This document shows, in pieces, positions 1 through 7,600 of a stretch of DNA of 14,725 bases; positions within the stretch are counted from its first letter, which is position 1, and each line of letters starts with the position of its first letter. The DNA is from Legionellaceae bacterium (lineage in GTDB: Bacteria > Pseudomonadota > Gammaproteobacteria > Legionellales > Legionellaceae): contig CANNIJ010000034.1 in assembly GCA_947505025.1 (NCBI GenBank), positions 1 through 14,725 on the forward strand, in the 5' to 3' direction. The notes below the pieces were generated by a model. It saw only the letters and a list, made by a program, of their open reading frames with translations, was not told the origin of the DNA and made no database searches. Made by a program: the position numbers and the translations under genes.

Positions 1-99
1 AGTCAGTGTCTTTTTAAACTAACAGCAGATGATATTTTAAAAGCAAGCGAGACGCCTCTAGATAAAAAATACATGCTATTTTTTAAAATAGATAATTAA
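1..99 (+). CDS. C-terminal end of an unidentified protein (partial)
   Basis: Frame 1 is open from the first base to TAA at 97-99 and encodes 32 residues ending in KYMLFFKIDN. The 5' part lies outside the window. The stop codon overlaps the AAGGA Shine-Dalgarno (98-102) of the glycosyltransferase downstream, so the two genes are probably translationally coupled in one operon. I do not recognise the family. From context it could be another polysaccharide-biosynthesis gene, but the fragment is too short to tell. Confidence 0.55.
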   Translation, partial: SQCLFKLTADDILKASETPLDKKYMLFFKIDN

Positions 100-113
100 G
101 GATATTTTGATTG

Positions 114-1445
114 ATGAAATGGTTAATTTTATCCAATGGATTTAATATGGATGGTCGAGCGGCAAGTTTAACTGTAACTGATAAACTTCCTTATTTTCGA
201 GATGCTGGCATCGAGCCTATCATTATTAGTGCTGTAACTGGAAAAAAAGACAAACTATATACGCATTATCAGCTATGGCCTTGGGGGCCATCAGGCTTTT
301 TTTTTGATTTCAGACATTGGTACCAAGTTCGATTCCAAAAAAAAATCGGGTATAAAATGATAATGTCCTGCTTATTGACAATCTTATTTCCTTTTCAAAT
401 TTTAGAGCGGGTATTTGTTGGTTTGACAAGTCAGTGGTCATGGTCAATACCTGCTGTATGGAAAGGTTATAAACTTATTCGTCAAAATCAAATTAAAGTT
501 ATTTATTCCTCAGGTGGCGCTTGGTCTGCGCATTATGCGGCCTGGCTTTTGAAAAAGGTTACCGACATACATTGGATTGCAGAGATTCATGATCCAATGG
601 TGATTCGAGGTATAAAAAAAAATACTATGTCCAGTAAATACAGAGAGAGAAATTTTTTAAAAAAATTAGAAAATAAAATTTGTACAGATGCGGATAGTGC
701 TGTGTGGTTTACTCAATCAGCATTAAACTATGCAAAAGAGCGAAATCCTATTTTGGCTGATAAAGGTGTTGTTATTTATCCTGGTTCCTTCCCTCCTGGT
801 TGTGAAGAGTCTTTGCCAGAGAAGCATATCTATTGTGAAAAACTATCAATTGGACATTTTGGTTCATTAGCAAAAGATAGGTCGCTGGTTCATTTATTAG
901 AAGCATTAACTATTTTTTTTAAATATATTCCTGAAGCTAGAGATAAAATTAGGCTTCATGTCTATGGAGCACCTTTAGATAATTGTTCTAAAGAAGCGAT
1001 TAAATCCCTAAATATGTCTGATTTGATAATAGAAGCTGGGCGTTTACCTCGAGTAGATATCTTAAAAATTATGAGAAAGATGGATGTGTTATTATTACTA
1101 CATGGATTTACACAGTGGTGTAGTGAATGTATTCCATCAAAATTGTACGATTATTTTTGGACCAATCGACCGATTTTAGCAATAAATAATAATCAAGATC
1201 TAGATTTATTATTAGAAAAACGTCAAGCTTATTTATCATCCAGTTTGGATCAGACTTCTATCATTTCAGCATTACATCTAATATGGAAAGATTGGAACAA
1301 TAAAAGTTTAAGTCAACCGTTCTTTGAACCCATGCATGCTCGTGATGCTGCACAAAAAATGATGGAAATTGTTCAAAAGAACTTGTCATTAGCTAGATTA
1401 TTCTCAGATGATAAACTTTCGGTTATAATGGAAGAATATGAATAG
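114..1445 (+). CDS. Glycosyltransferase, GT4/group 1-like
   Basis: Probable cytoplasmic or membrane-associated glycosyltransferase that moves a sugar from a nucleotide-sugar donor to a polysaccharide or lipid acceptor; donor and acceptor cannot be told. About 443 residues suggest a two-Rossmann GT-B fold. The N-terminal half begins with a beta strand and the loop NGFNMDGRAAS, and carries IHWIAEIHDPM near residue 160, typical of the GT4-like N-domain. The C-terminal half has GHFGSL near 245, and SECIPSKLYDYF followed by NRPILAI near 336-360, which matches the donor-binding acidic region of group 1 enzymes. AAGGA at 98-102 serves either TTG at 111 (8 nt) or ATG at 114 (11 nt); I prefer ATG. It is visibly more AT-rich than the enh genes, which fits a laterally acquired surface-polysaccharide locus. 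Family fairly sure, substrate unknown. Confidence 0.75.
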   Translation: MKWLILSNGFNMDGRAASLTVTDKLPYFRDAGIEPIIISAVTGKKDKLYTHYQLWPWGPSGFFFDFRHWYQVRFQKKIGYKMIMSCLLTILFPFQILERVFVGLTSQWSWSIPAVWKGYKLIRQNQIKVIYSSGGAWSAHYAAWLLKKVTDIHWIAEIHDPMVIRGIKKNTMSSKYRERNFLKKLENKICTDADSAVWFTQSALNYAKERNPILADKGVVIYPGSFPPGCEESLPEKHIYCEKLSIGHFGSLAKDRSLVHLLEALTIFFKYIPEARDKIRLHVYGAPLDNCSKEAIKSLNMSDLIIEAGRLPRVDILKIMRKMDVLLLLHGFTQWCSECIPSKLYDYFWTNRPILAINNNQDLDLLLEKRQAYLSSSLDQTSIISALHLIWKDWNNKSLSQPFFEPMHARDAAQKMMEIVQKNLSLARLFSDDKLSVIMEEYE

Positions 1446-1458
1446 GAGATAGAATTTC

Positions 1459-1536
1459 ATGGCCTGGTTTAAAAAAATTTTTCCTCAAAAAATTCTACTC
1501 TTATTTAACTCACCTTCGTTAAAAATAGGGTGCTAA
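1459..1536 (+). pseudogene. Truncated 5' end of a polysaccharide-cluster gene
   Basis: AGGAG at 1444-1448, overlapping the glycosyltransferase stop, is followed 10 nt later by ATG and a 25-codon reading frame starting MAWFKKIFPQK and ending at TAA 1534-1536. Ribosome site and tight spacing look like the next gene of the operon, but the frame stops at once and no continuation is visible downstream. I read it as a gene beginning cut off by a deletion or insertion at about 1510-1540. It could instead be a genuine tiny gene or a chance ORF. Confidence 0.4.
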
Positions 1537-1601
1537 CGTACACACGGCAATAAAATCTCACGGGATATTATTTGAGTATCCGGCCATGATACTGATGTCA
1601 C

Positions 1602-1840
1602 TTTGGGGTTCTAAACACATCCCCAGCCAATGTTCCCAGCGGACTAAAATTACACATACATGAGAAATAACGCCAATTAACTTATCAAATCGTATTTATT
1701 TATAATATTTCCCGGTTAGACACCAGCCATAGTTAGTGAGTTTATGGGGATAAATAAGACCTATTTGAGTTAATATGCATCAATAAGGCTTCTGTTTGTC
1801 CGCCGGGAACATTGGAGTGGGCTTGGTATAGAACCCCAAA
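1602..1840. repeat. Imperfect 42-bp inverted repeat, MITE- or IS-end-like
   Basis: The left arm is 1602-1643 and the right arm 1799-1840. Aligned as reverse complements they match at 34 of 42 positions, including a 12-base block (TTTGGGGTTCTA) at the outer end and CCAATGTTCCC toward the inner end. They enclose 155 bp, total 239 bp. No convincing target-site duplication flanks the outer ends. The arms could be terminal repeats of a dead miniature element, two facing IS ends, or an inverted duplication of a short coding segment, since both arms translate similarly (FGVL...NVP.G). Confidence 0.55.
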
Positions 1841-1921
1841 TTGCTTCATGAATGCCTCATGAATAACGCTGCCTATGTGTCTATTTATAAAAGGCAACGT
1901 TGCTGGGATAATTAAATTCAT
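1742..1921 (-). CDS. Small ORF of 59 codons, unidentified, possibly a gene fragment
   Basis: Reverse-strand frame from ATG (1921-1919) to TAA (1744-1742), running through the right arm of the inverted repeat. Composition is protein-like: it begins MNLIIPATLPFINRHIGSV and later has KQFGVLYQAHSNVPGGQTEA. No Shine-Dalgarno precedes the ATG. The left repeat arm, read on the forward strand, encodes a related but broken string (FGVLNTSPANVPSG) with stops upstream. This suggests two inverted copies of one coding segment, of which this is the better preserved. I do not recognise the family; a transposase fragment is possible but unproven. Confidence 0.3.
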   Translation of the reverse strand: MNLIIPATLPFINRHIGSVIHEAFMKQFGVLYQAHSNVPGGQTEALLMHINSNRSYLSP

Positions 1922-1930
1922 TTAGTTATA

Positions 1931-1965
1931 TGGCGGCATCTTACGGTTCGTGATTCCTGCCGCCA
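1931..1965. other. Hairpin with 8-bp perfect stem
   Basis: TGGCGGCA (1931-1938) pairs perfectly with TGCCGCCA (1958-1965) around a 19-nt loop. No T-run follows on either strand, so it is not a clear intrinsic terminator. It sits just upstream of the 59-codon reverse ORF. Confidence 0.4.
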
Positions 1966-2016
1966 CTTACATAAGTAGACCTAAAAACAGCCAATAAATT
2001 TATTGTTTAGTCATAA

Positions 2017-2395
2017 ATGCAGTCAAGACAAAATACAAAATTTCCGACTTGCAAAGCGATATATGAATACGGAGTGATTTTCAGTGATCCCGTCAAAATA
2101 AATGACAAATAATTACTCAAATTGAGCCTGAAATTACCGGCATCAGTTGTTCTTGGCACTTATTTCCAAAGTGGCGCAAAAGGCACGGACCGTAAAATGC
2201 CGCCTATTGAGAGCTGCAATTGGCTCCAATGATTGGGATAAAATTTGGAAAACTGCAGTGATGAATGCTATTTCTGCACAATAAAACAGATTTTTATATT
2301 ACACTTACCAAGGTAAAATAAGGATATCTGATGCTTTTGATGCGCCTTTATCTGCTGACATTCTGACCTCGATCAGCAGGTTAATCAAATCTTAA
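2017..2395 (+). pseudogene. Decayed gene of about 125 codons with two stops and a frameshift
   Basis: From ATG 2017 a frame reads protein-like (AIYEYGVIFSDPVKINDK), hits TAA at 2110, and continues in the same frame with LPASVVLGTYFQSGAKGTDRK and PPIESC up to about 2220. The sense then moves to the +1 frame (GSNDWDKIWKTAVMNAISAQ), meets TAA at 2282, and goes on in that frame with YYTYQGKIRISDAFDAPLSA to a final TAA at 2393-2395. Coding-like composition in consecutive segments, joined by single-base lesions, is what an old pseudogene looks like. No Shine-Dalgarno is visible before 2017, so the original start may differ. I do not recognise the family. It lies directly upstream of the letA promoter. 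Confidence 0.45.
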
Positions 2396-2420
2396 TGCGA
2401 CAACCGTGCCGATAACGTGA

Positions 2421-2437
2421 GTATTACATTGTAATAC
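2421..2437. promoter_or_regulatory. Perfect palindrome overlapping the letA -35
   Basis: GTATTAC (2421-2427) and GTAATAC (2431-2437) are exact reverse complements separated by ATT. The dyad covers the whole -35 hexamer, the position expected for a repressor operator. The binding protein is unknown. Confidence 0.4.
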
Positions 2438-2457
2438 ATATTGACTCTTGTTAGAAT
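2429..2457 (+). promoter_or_regulatory. Probable sigma-70 promoter of letA
   Basis: -35 TTGTAA (2429-2434), 17-nt spacer, -10 TAGAAT (2452-2457), one mismatch from TATAAT. Predicted transcription start near 2464 gives a leader of about 87 nt before the TTG codon. Confidence 0.55.
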
Positions 2458-2538
2458 CATTGCATCTTTTGTGTTCACGGCATTCTAGTTTTTTTAACAA
2501 AAATTAGTTTGTTTGTGGCTTATAGTTATTTTGATCTC

Positions 2539-2544
2539 AAGGAG
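2539..2544 (+). promoter_or_regulatory. Shine-Dalgarno that fixes the letA TTG start
   Basis: AAGGAG lies 6 nt before TTG at 2551. It decides for the TTG and against the longer frame from 2509, which adds 14 residues not found in this family. Confidence 0.75.
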
Positions 2545-2550
2545 CTGCAA

Positions 2551-3216
2551 TTGATAAAAGTCCTGATTGTTGATGATCATGCTTTAGTGCGCATGGGGAT
2601 TCGTCGATTATTGGATGATTTGTCCGACATTCAAGTAGTAGCTGAAGCTGAGTCTGGTGAGGTCGCATTGGCTCTAGTTAAGAAACTACAGCCTGATGTG
2701 GTTTTATTAGATATGAAAATGCCGGGTATGGATGGTTGGGAAGTGACTCGACGTCTGACTAAATCAAATCCTAAGATCAAGGTTATTGCAGTAACTGCCT
2801 TAAGTACCGAGCCGTTGCCAACCAGAGTGCTGCAATTAGGTGCTATGGGTTATATGACCAAAGACTCTAGTGCAGATGAAATGGTCTCGGCTATACGCAA
2901 AGTATACGGCGGGGAGCGATATTTGAGCACGGAGATTGCTCAAAAAATGGCAATCAATAGTTTGCAGTCCGCGCAAGAATCACCTTTCGATGAATTATCT
3001 GAGCGCGAAATGCAAGTAATGCTGATGATTACACGCGGGATGACAGTACCTGAAATTTCAGCTCAATTGTTTTTAAGCTCCAAAACAGTCAATGGTTATC
3101 GTTATAGAATGTTTGAAAAATTGTCTATAAAAAATGACGTCGAACTAACTTACTTAGCGATGAAGCATCGTGTTATCGAGCAACCAGATGCAGCCAGCTG
3201 CGACGATAATTTATAG
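2551..3216 (+). CDS. letA: Response regulator LetA (GacA/UvrY family)
   Basis: Cytoplasmic response regulator of the LetS/LetA (BarA/UvrY, GacS/GacA) two-component system. In Legionella, phosphorylated LetA activates the small RNAs RsmY and RsmZ, which titrate CsrA and switch cells to the transmissive, virulent phase. The 221 residues fit the family (UvrY is about 218). The receiver domain spans residues 3-118: acidic pair D8-D9, phospho-acceptor D54 in LLDMKMPG, VTAL near 82 and conserved K in YMTKD near 103. The LuxR-type helix-turn-helix is at about 148-210 (LSEREMQVMLMITRG, SSKTVNGYRYRMFEKL). The start is TTG at 2551. Unlike uvrY in enterics it is not followed by uvrC; enhA comes 193 nt downstream. 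Identification rests on close resemblance to LetA plus the enh neighbourhood. Confidence 0.92.
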   Translation: MIKVLIVDDHALVRMGIRRLLDDLSDIQVVAEAESGEVALALVKKLQPDVVLLDMKMPGMDGWEVTRRLTKSNPKIKVIAVTALSTEPLPTRVLQLGAMGYMTKDSSADEMVSAIRKVYGGERYLSTEIAQKMAINSLQSAQESPFDELSEREMQVMLMITRGMTVPEISAQLFLSSKTVNGYRYRMFEKLSIKNDVELTYLAMKHRVIEQPDAASCDDNL

Positions 3217-3244
3217 CAGCAGGTATGTGTTGTCTTTTCTACGC

Positions 3245-3290
3245 GGATTGAGTAGCTCTTATGTAATTACATAGCAGCCCTACTCAAACC
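3245..3290. terminator. Nested dyad between letA and enhA, possible terminator or operator
   Basis: Outer arms GGATTGAGTAG (3245-3255) and CTACTCAAACC (3280-3290) pair with one mismatch. Between them lies a perfect 14-bp palindrome, TATGTAATTACATA (3260-3273). There is no T-run after the right arm, so this is not a classical intrinsic terminator. It could be a weak letA terminator or a regulatory site in front of enhA. Confidence 0.35.
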
Positions 3291-3396
3291 GTAAATGATA
3301 AATATTTGCTGTACTTGATACACCTCAGTCATTCATCAACGCTCACCTAAATCTTTTTTCCAGGCTGCCGACATCTTCTTTATACAGAAGTATGAT

Positions 3397-3400
3397 GGAG
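3397..3400 (+). promoter_or_regulatory. Shine-Dalgarno that fixes the enhA start
   Basis: GGAG lies 9 nt before ATG 3410. The two ATGs at 3392 and 3395 lie upstream of it and have no ribosome site of their own; starting there would also bury the signal peptide start. Confidence 0.65.
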
Positions 3401-3409
3401 CCTGGAATC

Positions 3410-4123
3410 ATGAAAAATTATATCCTTGCATGTACGTTGCTAGCACCTTGCCTGGTATTTGCAGCGCCAGTTGTACCGGCTTATTATGGTCCGGGTTTAT
3501 GTGCGTTTTCTGAATATAAATGTATTAAGGTAGATCACGGTGACTCTTGGGAAAGTCTGTTTCCAAATGAGGTGGAACGTGATTTAGTCCAGCGCGTGAA
3601 TCGTAACTATAACTCTCTGTGGTTGGGGAAAGTTATTGCGGTGCCCGTGGATTTAGCGTATGCCACAGTATTAACTTTAGCGCCTTTTGCTCAAGTGTTA
3701 ACACTAAATAACGATGATCATGAAAAACAAATCATTGTTGACCAAGATAAACTAGCATGGGGCGCATATAATGAGCGTGGCAGATTGGTCAATTGGGGGC
3801 CCATTGCTAGTGGTCGAGATCGTTGTCCAGACAGCGCCAACGCATGTTTAACCCTCACCGGTTCCTATAGATTTTTCAGTAAAGAAAATGAAAAATGTAA
3901 ATCAGATATCTTTCCTATTGGCAAAGGTGGTGCTCCAATGCCATATTGTATGTATTACCATAAAGGATTTGCTTTGCACGGATCTGCTGACATGCCTGGG
4001 TATCGTGCAAGTCATGGCTGTGTGCGCTTGTTTACTCGTGATGCAAAATGGTTGAATGAAGAGTTTGTGCAAGTAGGCACTAAAATTGTAGTTAGACCGG
4101 TGTTGACTGTGGAGAAAAAATAA
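3410..4123 (+). CDS. enhA: Enhanced-entry protein EnhA, L,D-transpeptidase (YkuD/ErfK) family
   Basis: Secreted periplasmic protein of 237 residues. A signal peptide is clear (MKNYILACTLLAPCLVFA, cleavage about residue 18-19). Residues 28-85 resemble the LysM-like N-domain of ErfK/YbiS proteins (VDHGDSWESLFPNE, WLGKVIAVP). The YkuD domain follows, with His190 (ALHGSA) and the catalytic motif ASHGCVRLF, in which His202 and Cys204 are the expected active residues. The family forms 3-3 peptidoglycan crosslinks or attaches lipoprotein to peptidoglycan. The enh locus was described in L. pneumophila for enhanced entry into host cells. The TAA stop overlaps the enhB ATG by one base, so the genes are coupled. 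The ribosome site lies in ATGGAG, which resembles a CsrA recognition core; that regulation is only a guess. Confidence 0.85.
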   Translation: MKNYILACTLLAPCLVFAAPVVPAYYGPGLCAFSEYKCIKVDHGDSWESLFPNEVERDLVQRVNRNYNSLWLGKVIAVPVDLAYATVLTLAPFAQVLTLNNDDHEKQIIVDQDKLAWGAYNERGRLVNWGPIASGRDRCPDSANACLTLTGSYRFFSKENEKCKSDIFPIGKGGAPMPYCMYYHKGFALHGSADMPGYRASHGCVRLFTRDAKWLNEEFVQVGTKIVVRPVLTVEKK

Positions 4124-4638
4124 TGACTTCAATTCAGCAAACCTGCGTATTAATTTTTCTGGTAACTTTGCCTGTAGTTGGATTTTCTGCAAAACCTGTC
4201 GATGAATTGACTAGAAACCCATTAGGCTGTCGTGATGTTGGCTATAAATTTGTCATGAATACATTGCGAGTACTGCCTTCAGCGGCAGGAGATCGTCAAT
4301 CTCTGTATTTCGTGATGAATCATGCTAATCAACCCGTACATTTATATCAAATGTTACCGAATAGCAGCACACGCAGCACTTACTTAAATCATACAATCCG
4401 TGCTCAAGAATGGGCCGTATTAGCCACTAGCGAGCCACAAGTCACTTATATTTGTACGGTTGATCAGCCAGGAAACAGTTATGGAAAAATCGTCCAGTGT
4501 GCAGATCATTTGAAAGTTTGTGAATATACTCGAGTGCGATTTGGATTGAATAATCGTGGAAATTTTTGGGTCGTGAATAGTAACTCACGCGGAGGAGCTG
4601 TTGGTGATGTTGTGCGCTATGGGATCATACCTCAATAG
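4123..4638 (+). CDS. enhB: Enhanced-entry protein EnhB
   Basis: Secreted protein of 171 residues, function unknown. Signal peptide MTSIQQTCVLIFLVTLPVVGFSA, cleavage about residue 23. The mature part has four cysteines (in NPLGCRD, YICTVD, VQCAD, KVCEY), consistent with disulfides in the periplasm, and a beta-rich, Asn/Gly-rich C-terminus (GNFWVVNSNSRGG). The start overlaps the enhA stop (TAATG), with GGAG at 4111-4114 upstream. The name rests on position between an EnhA-type transpeptidase and the giant EnhC-type repeat protein, and on general resemblance. No catalytic motif is visible. Confidence 0.75.
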   Translation: MTSIQQTCVLIFLVTLPVVGFSAKPVDELTRNPLGCRDVGYKFVMNTLRVLPSAAGDRQSLYFVMNHANQPVHLYQMLPNSSTRSTYLNHTIRAQEWAVLATSEPQVTYICTVDQPGNSYGKIVQCADHLKVCEYTRVRFGLNNRGNFWVVNSNSRGGAVGDVVRYGIIPQ

Positions 4639-4674
4639 TAGGCTACATATTGCATGTTTTTATGGGGACCTGAA

Positions 4675-7600
4675 ATGAAATCAATCGTACCATTGTTTTG
4701 TTTTGTCGGGCTATCAGCCGCTGGTGCCAGCGCGGTATGTTCTGGATTAGATGCTTATCGTAATGGTGATTATGTACAAGCAGCTAAACAACTCATGGCT
4801 GACAATAAACTTGATCCGGTTGCTAGTTATTATTTGGGGCGCATGCAATTGTATGGCTATGGTATATTGAAGGATAATCAACGGGCATTAAATTCTTTTC
4901 GTATGTCTGCTGAAAAAGGCTTTTTACCGGCCCAAAATTTTATGGCTCGTTATAGTTTACTCGTAGACAAAGATCCGCAGGCTGCATTTGTTTGGTTTAA
5001 TAAGGCATCTCAAGCGAATGATGTAGATGCTCAAGTCTATTGTGCTGCAGCCTATTTGTTTGGGTTAGGTGTCGCACAGAATGAGGATAAAGCTAAGGTT
5101 TATTCTATTGCTGCAGCACGTAATGGTAATGCCAGCGCTCAACTCAGCTTGGCTGAAAGTTTCCTGGCCACACGGCAAATAGCCAATAAAAAACTTGGAG
5201 TACTTTGGTTACAGAAAGCCGTAGCTCAAAAACATCCAGGTGCTCAGGTTACATTAGGTCAACTATATCTAAGTGGTACTGTGGTTGATCATGATCTTAT
5301 ACGCGCAAAAGAGTATGTCAATTTAGCTATGGCTCAGGGATACTTGCCTGCCTGGTATGCCATGGGGCAAATTGCCGAAAGTGAGCAAAATATTTCTGCA
5401 GCAATCGCTTGGTATATGCATGCGGCCAATCTTAAAGATCCTCAAGCAGCTATGGCCTTGTCAAGATTATATTTTGATGCAAAATCTCCAATACATGATG
5501 ATCATTTGGGTTTTTTATGGATGTTAAATGCTGCTCAAAATGATTCTAAAGTTGCAGAAAAAGCATTAGCTGATTTGTACAAGAACGGTCTGGGCGTGCC
5601 TAAAAGTGATTTACTCGCGGGTGTTTGGAGCAAAAAATCCAACCAATCAACAAAATTATCCTTTGAGCAATTAACTAGCAGAATAGTGCGCTGGGTAACT
5701 TGGGACAAGGGATCTACATGGGCGCAAACAAATTATCGTTTGACAGGTATTTCTACAGCATGGAATAACACGGCTAATTTAAGTGAGCAGCACATGAATG
5801 CCGCGCCACACATGGATATGTTGGCACGTGAAGCATTGTATACTCCACAGTTCGTGATGACGCAACCGAATGAGATCTCTATAGGCACATATTATAATGC
5901 ACTAGTCACTTCATTTGGCCAGTTAAGTACGAATGTCCTGGTTTTTCCAGCAGATCAATTGAGTTCTGATTGGGCTGCGACCTTTGCCAGCCATTGTGCT
6001 CTACCTGATACAACCAGTCAACAAACCAGAAATTTACATCAGTTATTATCGGCTAATAGCCCGGCTGTACAAGCACTGTTTAGGCAACACCATCCAGTAT
6101 TGAGTACTGCAGAGGTGCTCAAGCGATTAGAGCATCAAGCGATTTTAGGGGATAGCAATGCGCAGTTTGATTTAGGTCAAGCGTATGAGTATGGATTGGG
6201 GATGGAGAAAAATCTTGCGCAAGCATTGTATTATTATCGTATGGCTGCGGCACAACAGGCATTAAATGCACAATATCATGTTGGTGCTTTATTATTGCAA
6301 GGTTTTGGCGAACCCGGCGAAACATCTCAGGGTTATGCAATATTATTGGATACGGCGTTTAAAGGATTGCCTCAGGCTCAATATGCAGTAGCAAGACTTA
6401 ATGAGTCTGGCTTTTCTACCGCTGATAAAACTAATGTAGTTAAAGTTGATAATGATCAAGCAATGTCCATGTACACGCTGGCTGCGGTGAATAATTATGG
6501 TCCGGCTGAGTATCGGTTAGCCGAAATCATGGTTCGTGATAAAGCATCTGATTTAACTGTTGCGGGTTCTCTGCAACGAGAAAAATTAATTGCCGAACTA
6601 TATCGTGGTGCAGTTGCACATGGGATTACCGCTGCGATAGTGCCATTGGCTTTTTATGATGCTATGAGCTCAGATGTAGGATTGCAAAAACATGCTTTTC
6701 TAACCGCAAAAAAAGCAGCTACGGCTGGAGATTCGCATGCAGCTTTATTGCTTGGATTAATGTATGACCGCGGATTAACCGTACCCGCAGATGCTAAGTA
6801 TGCACTCAATTGGTACGAGAATGCAGCTAAAAACCCAGTAAGTTCTTTTATCTTAGGTACATATAGCTGTCAGGCTAAAGATGTTGAACAAGGAAAAGCT
6901 GGGCTTGCAATGGCCGCCAAAGCTAATTTTCCTTATGCTTATTTAAATTTAGCTATATTGCACCGTGCTCAGCACCAAGAGTTCTTGCCAGAACTACAGA
7001 CTGCGCTGGAGTTAGGTAATAACAAAGCAGGTTTATTGTTAGCTGACTACGCTATCAGTCAGAATACTCAGGGTCCTGGAGTCAACCGAGCTCGTGAAAT
7101 TTATCATCAGTTTGCGCAGCAAGGTGATGCACTGAGTGCATTAAAGTTTGGATATGTTTTAGAGCAAGGCTTAGGTGGCGCTGTAGATCTGAATGGTGCA
7201 AAAAAATGGTACGAAATAGCCTCCTTACAAGGTAATGCTCAAGCGCAGTATTTGTTAGGCAGTTGGTATCAGCAGGGCATTGGTCAGACTTTAGGTGATG
7301 ATGCAGCTGCAACAAAATGGTATGCATCTGCACAGGCACATTATGCACCAGCTGCAGTTGCTTTAGGGTTCATGGAAGAAACGATTAACGATCGTTATGA
7401 TTTGGCACGCCAGGCCTATGAACAGGCTGCGAATACAGGTAATGCTATGGCTCAGTATAATCTTGGTCTGATGTATGCGCAGGGTAAAGGTTGTCCGGTA
7501 GATTTTGCTGCGGCTAAATTATGGTTTGCAAAAGCTGCGGATCAAAAATTACATTATGCTATGGTACAACTGGCTAGTTTATATGCTAATGGAACTGGTG

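Larger units (their letters stand above)
1537..2420. other. Gene-poor, decayed stretch between glycosyltransferase and letA
   Basis: No intact gene of normal length on either strand over almost 900 bp. The stretch contains the inverted repeat 1602-1643/1799-1840, a 59-codon reverse ORF (1742-1921), a hairpin (1931-1965) and a broken reading frame (2017-2395), each listed separately. Nothing could be identified in 1537-1601, 1966-2016 or 2396-2420. No tRNA-like or CRISPR-like structure was seen. Confidence 0.6.

Noticed and set aside
2166..2177. 12-base match CCAAAGTGGCGC shared with 10611-10622
   Set aside because: A 12-base match is expected several times by chance in a window of this size, and the flanks do not match.
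3368..3396. Promoter-like CCGACA-17-TATGAT just before enhA
   Set aside because: The implied transcription start (about 3403) would lie after the Shine-Dalgarno at 3397-3400, leaving an untranslatable enhA message.
3902..4192. Reverse-strand open frame across the enhA-enhB junction
   Set aside because: Antisense to two well-supported overlapping genes; no ribosome site and no domain.
7082..7348. Reverse-strand open frame inside enhC (and similar ones at 6119-6340 and 7831-8154)
   Set aside because: Shadows of strongly coding forward genes; composition rich in His, Leu and Gln with no ribosome sites.
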